A stretch of 62,950 nt of DNA from JADKIH01 sp043747595. GTDB lineage: Bacteria > Bacteroidota > Bacteroidia > AKYH767-A > 2013-40CM-41-45. The notes beneath the pieces were generated by a model. It had not been told where the DNA came from. It searched no databases and was given only the letters and a program-made list of their open reading frames with translations. The stretch spans positions 1-62,950 of the forward strand of contig JAYTOX010000147.1 in assembly GCA_043747595.1 (NCBI GenBank), in the 5' to 3' direction. A program made the position numbers and the translations under genes. Position 1 is the first letter of the stretch. Each line of letters starts with the position of its first letter. Of the stretch, positions 52,858-62,246 are shown in pieces.

Positions 52858-55452
52858 ATGGCCTTAGAAAGCGTAGAAATATTAATTAAGCGAGCAGACG
52901 TACTTCGTGAACGGAATGTAGATCAGTCCATGCAATTGCTCGATGATGCACTTTCAATAGCTTTAATGGCTAATTACAAAGTTGGTATGGCGAAAATTAT
53001 TCGCGACAAAGGATCATGTTTTTTAATACAGAAAAAATACAAGCAATCGATTACAGCATTCACCGAGGCATTTCAGTTTTATGTTGGATTAAATAATATT
53101 CCATTGCAACTTGAATGTTTAAGAGAAATTTGCTGCATTTATTTTAAATTAGGCGACTTTCCTAGTGCATTGCAATATATTTTACAGAGTTTAAAATTGA
53201 ATAAAGAGCAAGGCGACACAGAAGGAATAGCTCGAAATTACAATGAACTAGGAAAACTTTACACTTATTTACAACAATATGAAAATGCGATAGACCATTT
53301 TAAAAAAGCATTATTAATTTTTGAAAGCTTAAAAGAAAAATCAGAGATGGTGAATTCTTACTTTCAAATTGGCAATGCTTACAACTGGTTAGACGAGTAT
53401 GATAAATCGTTGTATTATCTTTTAAGAGCAGCAAACCAATTCGAATTTATTAAAAAGGTAGACACAAGAGCGAAAGTAATGGGAAGCCTTGGCATTCTTT
53501 ACACCAAATTGAAAGATTACGAGAAGGCCTTGAGTTACTTTAAAGAAGCATTAAATATAAATCAAGATGGTGGAACATTAGTTGTGAGAGCGCAACTAAA
53601 GAAGAGTCTAGGAAATCTTTATATTGAGTTGACACAATATGATAAAGCCATAGAAGTTCTCAATAAGGCTCTAGCCTTAGCAGAAAATTCGCCACACGAA
53701 TCACAGCTAATCAAAATTCATCAATTTTTAGCGACAGCATACGAAAAAATCGGTGACTTCGAAGCAGCTTACCAACATCATGTAAAGTATTTTGAACTCG
53801 ATAAAAAGTCAACTTCAGAAGAAATTAGTTTAAAAACTAATGCGCTTCATATTAAATACGATCTCGACGATTTGAAAAAGCAAAAAGAAATTGCTGAGTT
53901 ATCGGATAAATTAAAAGAGCAATTCCTGGCCAATGTGAGTCACGAAATCAGAACACCGATGAATGGCGTTTTAGGAATGGCTCACTTGCTTTCGAAAACT
54001 AATCCAACCAGAGAACAAAAAGAATACATCGATGCCATCAAATTATCGGCCAATAATTTAATGGTAATAATAAATGACATTCTCGATTTTTCAAAAATTA
54101 ATGCGGGGAAGATTGAATTTAATGAAACAGAATTTCATTTACGCAATCTGATCAAAGGAATTATTCAGATTATTCAAATTAAAGCAGACGAAAAGAGAAT
54201 ACAGTTGAGTTGCAGAATAGATTACAATTTGAAGGATCATTTGCTGGGCGACCCTATTCGACTCAATCAAATTCTGGTAAACTTATTGGGCAATTCATTA
54301 AAGTTTACCGAAGCCGGAAAAATCCATTTGGACGTTAGAATGGTCGAGCAAAAAGAAAATGTGTGTAAAATAAGAATGAAGGTTACCGATACAGGAATAG
54401 GGATACCTCATGATAAATTGGCAACCATATTCGAGAGCTTTGAACAAGTCGGGAGTAACAAAAGCAGGTATGAAGGAACAGGACTTGGATTAACAATTGT
54501 AAAACAATTGGTAGAACTTCAAGGAGGCGTTGTGAGTGTGAAGAGTGAGTTAAAAAAAGGAACAGAGTTTTGCATTGATTTGAGTTTTAAGATAGGTAAA
54601 GCGAATGGTTCAGATCAAGAAAAAGTTTGCGAAGAGATCTTACCCGGAAACTATTCTCATGTTTCAGTATTGATTGTTGAAGACAATAAAGTAAATCAAC
54701 TACTAATAAAAAACATGCTTAAAAAATTCGGCTTTGAGCAATTAGACACAGCCATTAACGGAAGCATGGCACTAGAACTATTGAATGCAAACCATTACGA
54801 TTTAATTTTAATGGACATTCAAATGCCTGGCATGGATGGATACGAGATAACGAAAGAGATTCGTAATCGATTAAAAAATAAATTGGAAAATGTTCCTGTC
54901 ATTGCGATATCTGCCGATGCATCAGAAAAAGAAAAGGCAAAAGCAAAAGAATCGGGAATGAATGATTATGTAGTTAAACCTTATACTTCAGAAGAATTAT
55001 TTTCAGTGATTTTAAAATACACACAACCACTAGGAGAATCGACACTTGAAATTCCAAAGCGATCATTAACAAAAACTAATGAGCCTGGAATTAATTTAAG
55101 GTTTCTCGACAAGTTTACAGGTGGTGATGATGATTTAGCGATACAATTAGTTGAGATTTTTTTGAAGCAAGCTCCGGAGTCGGTGCAAAAAATTGAAGCG
55201 GGGCTTTCATCAAATAATTGGAAAGAAATTCATGCCGTTGCTCACAAAGTAAAATCGAGCATTGCGATTTTTGAGCTCAATGAATTGAAAAAAATAATCA
55301 CCAATATAGAAGAGTACAGCAGAGATTTAGAAAATCTCGAAAAGATACCGCGACTTTTTTCTAAGTTCAGAGAAGGAATAAAATTAGTAATGCGAGATCT
55401 TGATGCGGAATTAAAAAAAATGAAGCTTCAACAAAACAGTCGGAAAAATTAA
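52858..55452 (+). CDS. TPR-containing hybrid histidine kinase with REC and HPt domains
   Basis: An 864-residue cytoplasmic signalling protein. About seven TPR motifs (about 10-315, for example GIARNYNELGKLYTYLQQYE) form the sensor; there is no membrane segment. HisKA follows with the H-box FLANVSHEIRTPMNG (phospho-accepting His362). HATPase_c is at about 465-585 (NQILVNLLGNSLKFT, VTDTGIGIP, YEGTGLGLTIVKQL). The receiver is at about 608-722 (VLIVEDNKVN, LILMDIQMPGMDG, VVKPY). A C-terminal HPt domain (about 745-855) has AVAHKVKSS. All modules of a phosphorelay are thus in one chain, and the final output regulator must be encoded elsewhere. It is 105 bases after the glycosyltransferase, with no obvious terminator between. 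Confidence 0.93.
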   Translation: MALESVEILIKRADVLRERNVDQSMQLLDDALSIALMANYKVGMAKIIRDKGSCFLIQKKYKQSITAFTEAFQFYVGLNNIPLQLECLREICCIYFKLGDFPSALQYILQSLKLNKEQGDTEGIARNYNELGKLYTYLQQYENAIDHFKKALLIFESLKEKSEMVNSYFQIGNAYNWLDEYDKSLYYLLRAANQFEFIKKVDTRAKVMGSLGILYTKLKDYEKALSYFKEALNINQDGGTLVVRAQLKKSLGNLYIELTQYDKAIEVLNKALALAENSPHESQLIKIHQFLATAYEKIGDFEAAYQHHVKYFELDKKSTSEEISLKTNALHIKYDLDDLKKQKEIAELSDKLKEQFLANVSHEIRTPMNGVLGMAHLLSKTNPTREQKEYIDAIKLSANNLMVIINDILDFSKINAGKIEFNETEFHLRNLIKGIIQIIQIKADEKRIQLSCRIDYNLKDHLLGDPIRLNQILVNLLGNSLKFTEAGKIHLDVRMVEQKENVCKIRMKVTDTGIGIPHDKLATIFESFEQVGSNKSRYEGTGLGLTIVKQLVELQGGVVSVKSELKKGTEFCIDLSFKIGKANGSDQEKVCEEILPGNYSHVSVLIVEDNKVNQLLIKNMLKKFGFEQLDTAINGSMALELLNANHYDLILMDIQMPGMDGYEITKEIRNRLKNKLENVPVIAISADASEKEKAKAKESGMNDYVVKPYTSEELFSVILKYTQPLGESTLEIPKRSLTKTNEPGINLRFLDKFTGGDDDLAIQLVEIFLKQAPESVQKIEAGLSSNNWKEIHAVAHKVKSSIAIFELNELKKIITNIEEYSRDLENLEKIPRLFSKFREGIKLVMRDLDAELKKMKLQQNSRKN

Positions 55453-55462
55453 TTGATTGCAC

Positions 55463-56377
55463 TTACGCAATTGAAAAAATATCGCCTTCCATAGCGAGAG
55501 TTGTTTCCGGAAAAACTGCTTTCGCTTCATCGAGAAGTGGATATAAATTTTTGTATCGCGCAGAAAAATGACCAATTATTAATCGATTAACATTTGCTTT
55601 TAATGCAATAGTTGCAGCTTGAGCAGCCGTAGAATGAAATGTTTCTTTTGCTCTTTCTTCTTTATCACTCAAAAATGTCGCTTCATGATAAAGTAGATTT
55701 ACATTTTCTAACTGAGGAAGTATTCTTTCATCATAACAAGTGTCAGAGCAAAAAGCATACGAACGAGGAGGTTTAGGATCAGTAGTTAATTCGGCATTCA
55801 ATATTTGCTTACCATTTTCATCTACAATGTCCTTTCCATTTTTTAATTCTTGCAGACTAGCAACAGGGATATTATATTTTTGCAACTTCTCTTTTATCAA
55901 TTTCCGCAAACGCGGTTTTTCTTTAAATAGAAATCCGGTACATGGTATGCGATGATTTAAAATGATGGTGCTTATCTCCATATCTTCATCCGAAAAAATG
56001 ATTTGTGAATTCTGCGGATCTAGAAAATGGTAGATAATTTCAAAACGCAATGATGTTTCAGAGTATTTGAGTTGAATATCGATAATCTCTTTTAATGCAG
56101 GTTGGCAATACAAATTCATTGGGATAGTTCTTCCCTGAAGATGCATTGTGGAAAGAAGACCTAACAAACCAAAATAATGATCACCATGAAGGTGTGAAAT
56201 GAAGATGTGATTGATCCGATGAAATTTAATTTTATACCGGTTCAACTGAATGAGAGTACCTTCTCCACAATCGACCAAAAAAAACCGCTCATGGATATTT
56301 AAAACCTGAGCGGTGGGATGACGTTGATAGATGGGCGTAGCAGAACTGCTACCTAAAATACTTACTTCAAAAACCAT
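55463..56377 (-). CDS. rnz: ribonuclease Z
   Basis: A 304-residue zinc-dependent metallo-beta-lactamase-fold endonuclease that matures tRNA 3' ends lacking encoded CCA, which fits the CCA-less tRNA-Ser in this window. Zinc ligands are visible: HLHGDH (His62, His64, Asp66, His67), FCSDTCYD, and LIIGHFSARY near the C-terminus. The N-terminus VSILGSSSATPIYQRHPTAQ is typical. Its ATG overlaps the stop of the upstream T9SS gene by one base (TAATG). It is convergent with the hybrid kinase, only 10 bases apart. Confidence 0.94.
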   Translation of the reverse strand: MVFEVSILGSSSATPIYQRHPTAQVLNIHERFFLVDCGEGTLIQLNRYKIKFHRINHIFISHLHGDHYFGLLGLLSTMHLQGRTIPMNLYCQPALKEIIDIQLKYSETSLRFEIIYHFLDPQNSQIIFSDEDMEISTIILNHRIPCTGFLFKEKPRLRKLIKEKLQKYNIPVASLQELKNGKDIVDENGKQILNAELTTDPKPPRSYAFCSDTCYDERILPQLENVNLLYHEATFLSDKEERAKETFHSTAAQAATIALKANVNRLIIGHFSARYKNLYPLLDEAKAVFPETTLAMEGDIFSIA

Positions 56378-57129
56378 TATTTTTCAGTAACGATCATTCT
56401 TTTTGTCACCGAATTATTTCCGTATGTAACAGTGTACAAATAAATACCGGCAGGCAACAATGAAACATTTACAGGTATATTATTACTTCCTTTCGCTAAT
56501 CTGTATTCTTGATTGATAACTTGTTTTCCTAATAAATTTATTAATCGAAACTGAACAGAAGCATTTCTTGGAAGATTAACAGGAATGATAGTTTGTGAGG
56601 CTACAGGATTTGGAATATTTTGTTCAACAGCAAATTCATTGGTGTTAAAAGAAATAATTCCAACATTATTTTCAATCACAATAGTATAACCGGTATTGCT
56701 TTGTTGAACAGTTTGAGGAATTCCAAAAACTCTTCCATAGATATTAATATTTACAACAATAGGATAAATGCCAACAATACCGCCGGTTGGAGATGAACCA
56801 TATAAATAGATGCAAGCATTAGAACCACCAGGAAATACACATGAAGGAGGAGTACAAGTATATGCAAATCCGGCAGGAAGACCTGAAACAGAAGTGATGG
56901 CTATCGAATCAACGATGGCAGGAAATCCTTGATAGGTTGTATCGGTTAAAACTTTAATCTGAATATCTGTTGCATAAGGAAGTCCCACATATCCGTGGGG
57001 TAAATTAACAATAGTATCAGGATAAATTCCCGGAACATTGTGTGTAATATTAGTGTCAGGCACACATTGAGCGCTAACAAAAGAAGCTGCAAAAAATAAA
57101 ATGCAGATGCTTAATAATAGTTTTTTCAT
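56377..57129 (-). CDS. small secreted protein with T9SS sorting domain
   Basis: A 250-residue protein with signal peptide 1-20 (FVSAQ). The middle is a single beta-rich domain (about 22-165) with GYVGLPYATDIQIKVL and GLPAGFAYTC, resembling cadherin-like/Ig-type modules seen in T9SS cargo. The tail (about 178-250) has NIPNPVASQTIIPV, QFRLINLLGKQV and GIYLYTVTYG, a full sorting domain. It sits between a STAS gene (5 bases upstream) and rnz (1-base overlap), so all three share one transcript from the promoter at 57523-57551. No function is evident. Confidence 0.82.
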   Translation of the reverse strand: MKKLLLSICILFFAASFVSAQCVPDTNITHNVPGIYPDTIVNLPHGYVGLPYATDIQIKVLTDTTYQGFPAIVDSIAITSVSGLPAGFAYTCTPPSCVFPGGSNACIYLYGSSPTGGIVGIYPIVVNINIYGRVFGIPQTVQQSNTGYTIVIENNVGIISFNTNEFAVEQNIPNPVASQTIIPVNLPRNASVQFRLINLLGKQVINQEYRLAKGSNNIPVNVSLLPAGIYLYTVTYGNNSVTKRMIVTEK

Positions 57130-57134
57130 TGGTA

Positions 57135-57506
57135 TTATTCTTTGTGTAATTGTTTTTCAACTTCATCCATGAAAATCAAATCGATTGCTTCATTAACAGT
57201 TGGAACTTGAACCAACATAGCATCGAGCTGAGATATCGAAATCAATTTACGCACATGATCTTGTACACCGGCACAAACGAATGAGCCATTGTTATCTCTA
57301 CATGCTCTGTAAGCTACTAAGATAGCACTTAACCCGGACGAGTCACAATATTGAACCTCAGTTAGGTCAAAGATCATGTTTTTATATCCGTCGTGATTTA
57401 GCATCACAATTTCAGCTTTTAATTCAGGCGCGACTACAGATGTAAGTTTAGATTCTTTGATAGAAACCAAAACATACTTCTCTTGTTTGTCAATAGTTAA
57501 GTTCAT
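57135..57506 (-). CDS. STAS domain protein (anti-sigma factor antagonist-like)
   Basis: A 123-residue single STAS domain. The family core FDLTEVQYCDSSGLSAILVAYRAC contains Asp55-Ser56-Ser57; one of the serines is normally phosphorylated by a partner serine kinase. In better-known systems such proteins bind an anti-sigma kinase or act in cell-signalling complexes. No kinase or phosphatase partner is nearby, so the pathway is unknown. First gene of the STAS - T9SS protein - rnz unit. Confidence 0.85.
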   Translation of the reverse strand: MNLTIDKQEKYVLVSIKESKLTSVVAPELKAEIVMLNHDGYKNMIFDLTEVQYCDSSGLSAILVAYRACRDNNGSFVCAGVQDHVRKLISISQLDAMLVQVPTVNEAIDLIFMDEVEKQLHKE

Positions 57507-57522
57507 AGTTTAAGTATTTCTT

Positions 57523-57551
57523 CAAATTTACTGATTAATAATCGGTTCCAA
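57523..57551 (-). promoter_or_regulatory. promoter of the STAS - T9SS protein - rnz unit
   Basis: Minus strand TTG (57551-57549), 18 bases, TAAATTTG (57530-57523). The leader to the ATG at 57506 would be about 12-15 bases. Confidence 0.6.
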
Positions 57552-57629
57552 TCACGCTAGGCAATAATTTTCAACAACAAAAAGGGCCTTGATTGTTAAT
57601 AGCGAAAGACACGATATCGAGTTAAAAAA

Positions 57630-58553
57630 TCAGCGTTTGGATGCCAATAAATAGATCGCTGCCATTCTAATGGCGACACCATTTTCCACCTGATCGAGAA
57701 TGATCGATTGTTTTGAATCGGCAACCTCGCTGGTAATTTCTACACCTCTGTTAATCGGTCCTGGATGAAGGATCAAAATCTCTTTTTTAAGCGAATTCAG
57801 TATTTCCATGGTGAGGCCATATTGCATCACATATTCTCGCAAGGTCGGAAAATAGCGAGTATCCTGTCGTTCCAACTGAATACGCAACATATTGGCAGCA
57901 TCGCACCAATTGAGGGCTTTTAAGAGGTCGGTTTCGACTTTAACACCTAAAGAGACGATGTGTTTAGGGATAAGCGAGGCTGGTCCGCAAACCATTACCT
58001 CCGCCCCTAGTTTCTTAAGGCAAAAAATATTAGAAAGCGCTACACGTGAATGAAGGATATCGCCAACAATAACAACTTTTTTTCCGGTTAACTCGCCCAA
58101 GCGCTCACGAATTGAAAACGCATCGAGTAAGGCTTGCGTTGGATGCTCATGTGCACCATCGCCGGCATTAATTATAGTAGCTTTGACGTGCTTGGATAGG
58201 AAGAGTGCCGCGCCGGCATTTGGGTGTCGCATCACAACCATATCCGTTTTCATGGCAAGAATATTATTAACGGTATCGATAAGCGTTTCACCTTTACTCA
58301 CAGAAGACGAAGAAGCAGAGAAATTGATTACATCGGCCGACAATCTTTTTTCGGCAAGTTCGAATGAGAGACGAGTTCGAGTACTGTTTTCAAAAAACAG
58401 ATTAGCAATCGTTACATCTCGCAAAGAAGGAACTTTTTTAATAGGTCGATTAATAACTTCTTTAAAATTTTCGGCAGTAGAAAAAATTAAATCAATATCA
58501 GCACGATCGAGTTCTTTAATACCGATTAAATGATTCGTACTGAGAGTTGACAT
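57630..58553 (-). CDS. pyrB: aspartate carbamoyltransferase catalytic subunit
   Basis: A 307-residue enzyme joining carbamoyl phosphate and aspartate, the committed step of pyrimidine synthesis. The carbamoyl-phosphate signature FFENSTRTRLSFELAEKRL is at about 53-71, followed by SSVSKGETLIDT, VVMRHPNAGA, NAGDGAHEHPTQALLDAF and LHPGPINRG. Full length. No pyrI regulatory subunit is adjacent. It follows pyrR by 24 bases on the same strand. Confidence 0.96.
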   Translation of the reverse strand: MSTLSTNHLIGIKELDRADIDLIFSTAENFKEVINRPIKKVPSLRDVTIANLFFENSTRTRLSFELAEKRLSADVINFSASSSSVSKGETLIDTVNNILAMKTDMVVMRHPNAGAALFLSKHVKATIINAGDGAHEHPTQALLDAFSIRERLGELTGKKVVIVGDILHSRVALSNIFCLKKLGAEVMVCGPASLIPKHIVSLGVKVETDLLKALNWCDAANMLRIQLERQDTRYFPTLREYVMQYGLTMEILNSLKKEILILHPGPINRGVEITSEVADSKQSIILDQVENGVAIRMAAIYLLASKR

Positions 58554-58577
58554 AATGATCAGATTATAATTATTAAA

Positions 58578-59108
58578 TTAAATAAGCCAAGCAGCATCTT
58601 CACCGTCTATTTCTTTCCATTGAACGATTACTTTTTCAGTGGCAATGGTATCTACTTGTATGCCTGTATAGTCGGGTGAAATAGGTAAATGCCTACTGTA
58701 ACGACGGTCAATTAAGATAAGCAATTCTATTTTTTCCGGACGGCCAAGGTCGAGCAAAGCGTCCATGCCTGCACGAATAGTTCTTCCTGTAAAGAGCACA
58801 TCGTCGATTAGAATGATTTTTTTATTTTCAACTTCAAAATTGATTCGCGTAGCACTTGGCGAATTAATTTCTCGTTTCCTAAAATCGTCGCGATAAAAGG
58901 TAATGTCAAGGAAACCTAAATTGAGTGAATCTGTTTTTAGAATCTGAGAAAGATGAGTATGAATTCGCTGAGCAACAAAAATACCACGAGGCTGAAGGCC
59001 AATTAAAGCTGAATTAGAAAAATCGTCATGGTTTTCGATAAGCTGATAACAGAGTCGGCGAATCGAAATATCGAAATTCTCGCTACTTAATAGGAGTCTT
59101 TTTTGCAT
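58578..59108 (-). CDS. pyrR: bifunctional pyr operon regulator / uracil phosphoribosyltransferase
   Basis: A 176-residue PyrR. The PRPP-binding loop IILIDDVLFTGRTIRAGMDAL is intact, and LIGLQPRGIFVAQRI and RRYSRHLPISPDYTGIQVDT are family blocks. In Bacillus it attenuates pyr transcription by binding mRNA; in Bacteroidota this is not established, and I see no PyrR-type anti-antiterminator hairpin in front of pyrR or in the 24-base gap to pyrB. The enzyme activity salvages uracil. The ATG at 59108 is chosen over a TTG at 59120. Confidence 0.92.
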   Translation of the reverse strand: MQKRLLLSSENFDISIRRLCYQLIENHDDFSNSALIGLQPRGIFVAQRIHTHLSQILKTDSLNLGFLDITFYRDDFRKREINSPSATRINFEVENKKIILIDDVLFTGRTIRAGMDALLDLGRPEKIELLILIDRRYSRHLPISPDYTGIQVDTIATEKVIVQWKEIDGEDAAWLI

Positions 59109-59182
59109 TTCGAAGGGCAAGATAGGAAGAAAATAGCTATAACGTTTGTTTTTTAGGGCAGTTCGATAAAAAACTATTCGAA

Positions 59183-59647
59183 TTAGATTAATTTAAATTG
59201 TTTCAAATGATGAAGTGCATGTTTATGCAAGAGTTGGCACCAATCATCAAAATTCAGTTTGCCAAAAAATGGATTCATTTGAGAATCTTTCGGATGAAGG
59301 TTGTAGTATTTCTCCAGATCGAGAACCTCCGCAATGTATTGGTTTACGGCATCATCAAAATTTTCAAAGTGAACTTCTTCCGGCTCCTCACTCATAAGAG
59401 CATTCTTAGTATTCGGTTTAAATTCTTTTTCGCTCTGTAGAAATGCAAACATGGCAGGAACCTTTTCTTGTGGAGTAAGAAGTTCGAGTTTTAATTTTCC
59501 GTTGGCATTTTTAATAGCTTCGGTCATGTGTTCCACCATTTGATGAACATTCATTTTCCCCCACTCCCCTTTTGCAGTTGGGTTGGCCTTCTTTACAAGA
59601 CGCGGAAATGTATTTTTAATAAAATCAAATTTTTCTTCGGTCGTCAT
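59183..59647 (-). CDS. DUF1569/DinB-like protein
   Basis: A 154-residue, mainly helical protein. GKMNVHQMVEHMTEAI carries a His-x2-Met-x2-His motif, and the C-terminal LLHKHALHHLKQF supplies further histidines, matching the metal-site layout of the DinB/DUF1569 four-helix bundle. DinB proteins may act in thiol- or stress-related chemistry; the role here is unknown. The ATG at 59647 is preferred to a TTG at 59668. It lies 74 bases upstream of pyrR on the same strand and could be co-transcribed. Confidence 0.7.
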   Translation of the reverse strand: MTTEEKFDFIKNTFPRLVKKANPTAKGEWGKMNVHQMVEHMTEAIKNANGKLKLELLTPQEKVPAMFAFLQSEKEFKPNTKNALMSEEPEEVHFENFDDAVNQYIAEVLDLEKYYNLHPKDSQMNPFFGKLNFDDWCQLLHKHALHHLKQFKLI

Positions 59648-60091
59648 CCAATAAATATTTGTTATCAAGATGCAAAAAAAAATCGAAACAGAAAAACAAA
59701 TTCCGAATTATTAAACAGAGGCCAATGAAACCGAGTAAAAAAATTAATTCGACGCGATTATTTCTTTGCATTGAGAAAGTACGATGAAGATGCAGCCTAA
59801 TTTGCCGGAGAATAGTTATAAAATGATTTGCCGAGTTCTATTTCAATTAATCAATGATTGATTATGCTGTGCTAGAAGAAGCAGGGAAAAGCACTTTAAT
59901 AATACCGATACGGTATTTTTTATAATCCAATGCGCCTTTGGCTTTTGTACTATAACAACTACTCTATCGGCATTATACCAGCGATTTATTGGAGTAATTT
60001 GAACTGAGTAATAGTATTATTTGTGGAAGATTTAAAATTGAGGTGGGAAGAAACACAATCCTTATTTTTAGAATGACAGAAAGTTGCAGAC
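59648..60091. other. intergenic region without a recognised gene
   Basis: No reading frame with family resemblance is seen on either strand. The only defined element is a small hairpin, ATACCG-ATA-CGGTAT at 59902-59916 followed by six T, which would act as a weak plus-strand terminator. No transcript start for it is obvious upstream, apart from AT-rich sequence. A 25-codon frame ending near 59850 shows no family resemblance and is not called. Confidence 0.4.
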
Positions 60092-60126
60092 AAAAAAAAC
60101 GGACCTAACTTTCGAAAGGCCCGTTT
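60092..60126 (-). terminator. terminator of rpsA
   Basis: AAACGG-CC...GG-CCGTTT stem with a run of A on its left giving the U tract for the minus strand, 27 bases after the rpsA stop. Confidence 0.75.
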
Positions 60127-60152
60127 TTGAAATATGATTATTTCTAAAAAAA

Positions 60153-61991
60153 TTACTCAGCGCTATCGCTTTTCTTTTTTTCAGCTGCTTCCATTTCATT
60201 CTTAAGATTGCTAAGAACGCTAAGATCACCTAAAGTAGTTTTCTCAACACTTTCTTTTACTTTCTTAACAGCTTTAACGCTTTCTTCGCGATCGGCAGAT
60301 TTAGAATTGTTTTCAGCGATTCTTACACCAGCAGTAGCTTCTTCGTGAATACGGCTATGAGAAACAACGATCTTACGTTGGTCTTTGCTGAATTCAATTA
60401 CTTTGAAGTCTGCTTTATCATCGCCTTTCAACATTTTGCCATCTTCTTTCACCATGTGTTTAGATGGAGCAAAAGCTTCCACACCGTAAGAAAGAGCAAC
60501 CGATGCACCTTTTTCGCCCATCTTCAGAACAGTACCTTCGTGAATAGAATCAATCGTGAAGATCGATTCGAAAACATCCCAAGGGTTCTCTTCTAATTGC
60601 TTGTGACCTAAACTCAATCGACGGTTTTCCGGATCAACTTCCAAAACAACCACATCCATCTTCTCTCCTACTTTCGTAAATTCAGAAGGGTGTTTTATTT
60701 TTTTACTCCAAGAAAGATCAGAGATATGTACAAGACCATCGATACCTTCTTCCAATTCAACAAACACACCGAAGTTTTGGAAATTTTTAACCGTAGCCGT
60801 GTGCTTAGAACCAACAGGATATTTAGTAGCAACATCAATCCAAGGATCAGCTTTTAATTGCTTTAATCCAAGAGACATTTTACGCTCTTCGCGATCTAAA
60901 GTTAAAACAACAGCTTCAATTTCGTCACTTACTTTTAGGAATTCATGAGGAGAACGAAGATGTTGAGACCAAGACATTTCAGAAACGTGGATCAAGCCTT
61001 CAACACCCGGAGCGATCTCAACGAAAGCACCATAATCGGCAATAACAACCACTTTACCTTTTACTTTATCACCAACAGCTAATTTCTCATCAAGTTGAGT
61101 CCAAGGATGCGGAGTAAGCTGTTTTAATCCAAGAGCGATACGTTTTTTCTCATCATCGAAATCAAGGATAACCACGTTAACCTTCTCATCCAATTTAAGA
61201 ACTTCTTCAGGATGAGAAATACGTCCCCAAGAAATATCAGTAATGTGAAGAAGACCATCAACACCACCAAGATCCATGAACACACCGTAAGAAGTAATAT
61301 TCTTCACAGTACCTTCAAGCACTTGACCTTTTTCCAACTTCTTCATGATCTCCGCTTTTTGTTGCTCAAGTTCTTCTTCGATCAACACTTTATGCGATAC
61401 AACAACGTTCTTAAATTCATTGTTGATTTTAACAACTTTAAATTCCATTGTTTTACCAACGAATTGATCGTAGTCGCGAATTGGTTTCACATCAATTTGC
61501 GAACCCGGTAAGAAAGCTTCGATACCGAATACATCAACGATAAGACCGCCTTTCGTACGACACTTCACAAAGCCTTGAATTACTTCATCACCTTCTAAAG
61601 CGGCATTTACACGATCCCAAGATTTAAGGGCACGTGCTTTTTTATGAGATAATATTAATTGGCCGTTTTTGTCTTCTTGAGTTTCAACATAAACTTCAAC
61701 TTTATCACCAATCTTAAGATCAGGAATATGACGAAATTCCGTCAGTGCTACTAAACCATCCGATTTGTAGCCAATGTTAATCAGAACATCTTTAGGGGAA
61801 ATAGAAACAACGCTTCCATCAACAATATCATGTTCAACCACAGAACTCAGTGTTTGATCATATTGTTGTTCCATTTTAATACGCTCATCGTCTGAGTAAT
61901 CGTTCCAACCTTTTTTATTTCCGGTAGATTCCCAATTGAATGGTTCTGGAGTATAAGTTGGTGTCGGACTTGTAATTTCTTCTGTAATCAT
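60153..61991 (-). CDS. rpsA: 30S ribosomal protein S1
   Basis: A 612-residue protein made of six S1 (OB-fold) RNA-binding domains in tandem. Repeated phrases such as GDKVKGKVVVIADYGAFVEIAPGVEGLIHVSEMSW and SLGLKQLKADPW mark domains three to five. It binds mRNA on the ribosome and matters especially where Shine-Dalgarno sequences are rare, as here. The N-terminal acidic extension and the C-terminal low-complexity lysine/glutamate tail are usual in the phylum. A TAGATTTG -7 box lies 52 bases upstream. Confidence 0.96.
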   Translation of the reverse strand: MITEEITSPTPTYTPEPFNWESTGNKKGWNDYSDDERIKMEQQYDQTLSSVVEHDIVDGSVVSISPKDVLINIGYKSDGLVALTEFRHIPDLKIGDKVEVYVETQEDKNGQLILSHKKARALKSWDRVNAALEGDEVIQGFVKCRTKGGLIVDVFGIEAFLPGSQIDVKPIRDYDQFVGKTMEFKVVKINNEFKNVVVSHKVLIEEELEQQKAEIMKKLEKGQVLEGTVKNITSYGVFMDLGGVDGLLHITDISWGRISHPEEVLKLDEKVNVVILDFDDEKKRIALGLKQLTPHPWTQLDEKLAVGDKVKGKVVVIADYGAFVEIAPGVEGLIHVSEMSWSQHLRSPHEFLKVSDEIEAVVLTLDREERKMSLGLKQLKADPWIDVATKYPVGSKHTATVKNFQNFGVFVELEEGIDGLVHISDLSWSKKIKHPSEFTKVGEKMDVVVLEVDPENRRLSLGHKQLEENPWDVFESIFTIDSIHEGTVLKMGEKGASVALSYGVEAFAPSKHMVKEDGKMLKGDDKADFKVIEFSKDQRKIVVSHSRIHEEATAGVRIAENNSKSADREESVKAVKKVKESVEKTTLGDLSVLSNLKNEMEAAEKKKSDSAE

Positions 61992-62042
61992 TTAAATTGT
62001 AATGTTATATAGGTTTGATTTCGGTTCTAACTTAAGGGGCTG

Positions 62043-62050
62043 CAAATCTA
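62043..62050 (-). promoter_or_regulatory. -7 promoter box of rpsA
   Basis: Minus-strand TAGATTTG fits TAnnTTTG exactly; a well-spaced -33 box is not evident. The sequence between this box and the pseudogene at 62247 shows no gene. Confidence 0.4.
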
Positions 62051-62246
62051 TTAATTATATTCCAATCATAAAAGCATGAAGCAGAATCTTTTTAACCAAA
62101 GAGCAGGGCCAATTTGAGGAGGAAAATTGAATGGTAGTAATGAAAAATAAAGATCGTTGAGTATAACTGTAAGATACTGAAAATAAATTATTTGCGAATA
62201 ATAAAAGGCTTTCAATTCTTCACTCAGAACCTATATTACTCGACAA

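Noticed and set aside
58554..58577. PyrR-responsive attenuator between pyrR and pyrB
   Set aside because: Only 24 bases, with no hairpin or T run.
59690..59921. small gene or decayed gene before rpsA terminator
   Set aside because: Only a 25-codon frame and scattered fragments without protein-family likeness; reported only as an unassigned gap.
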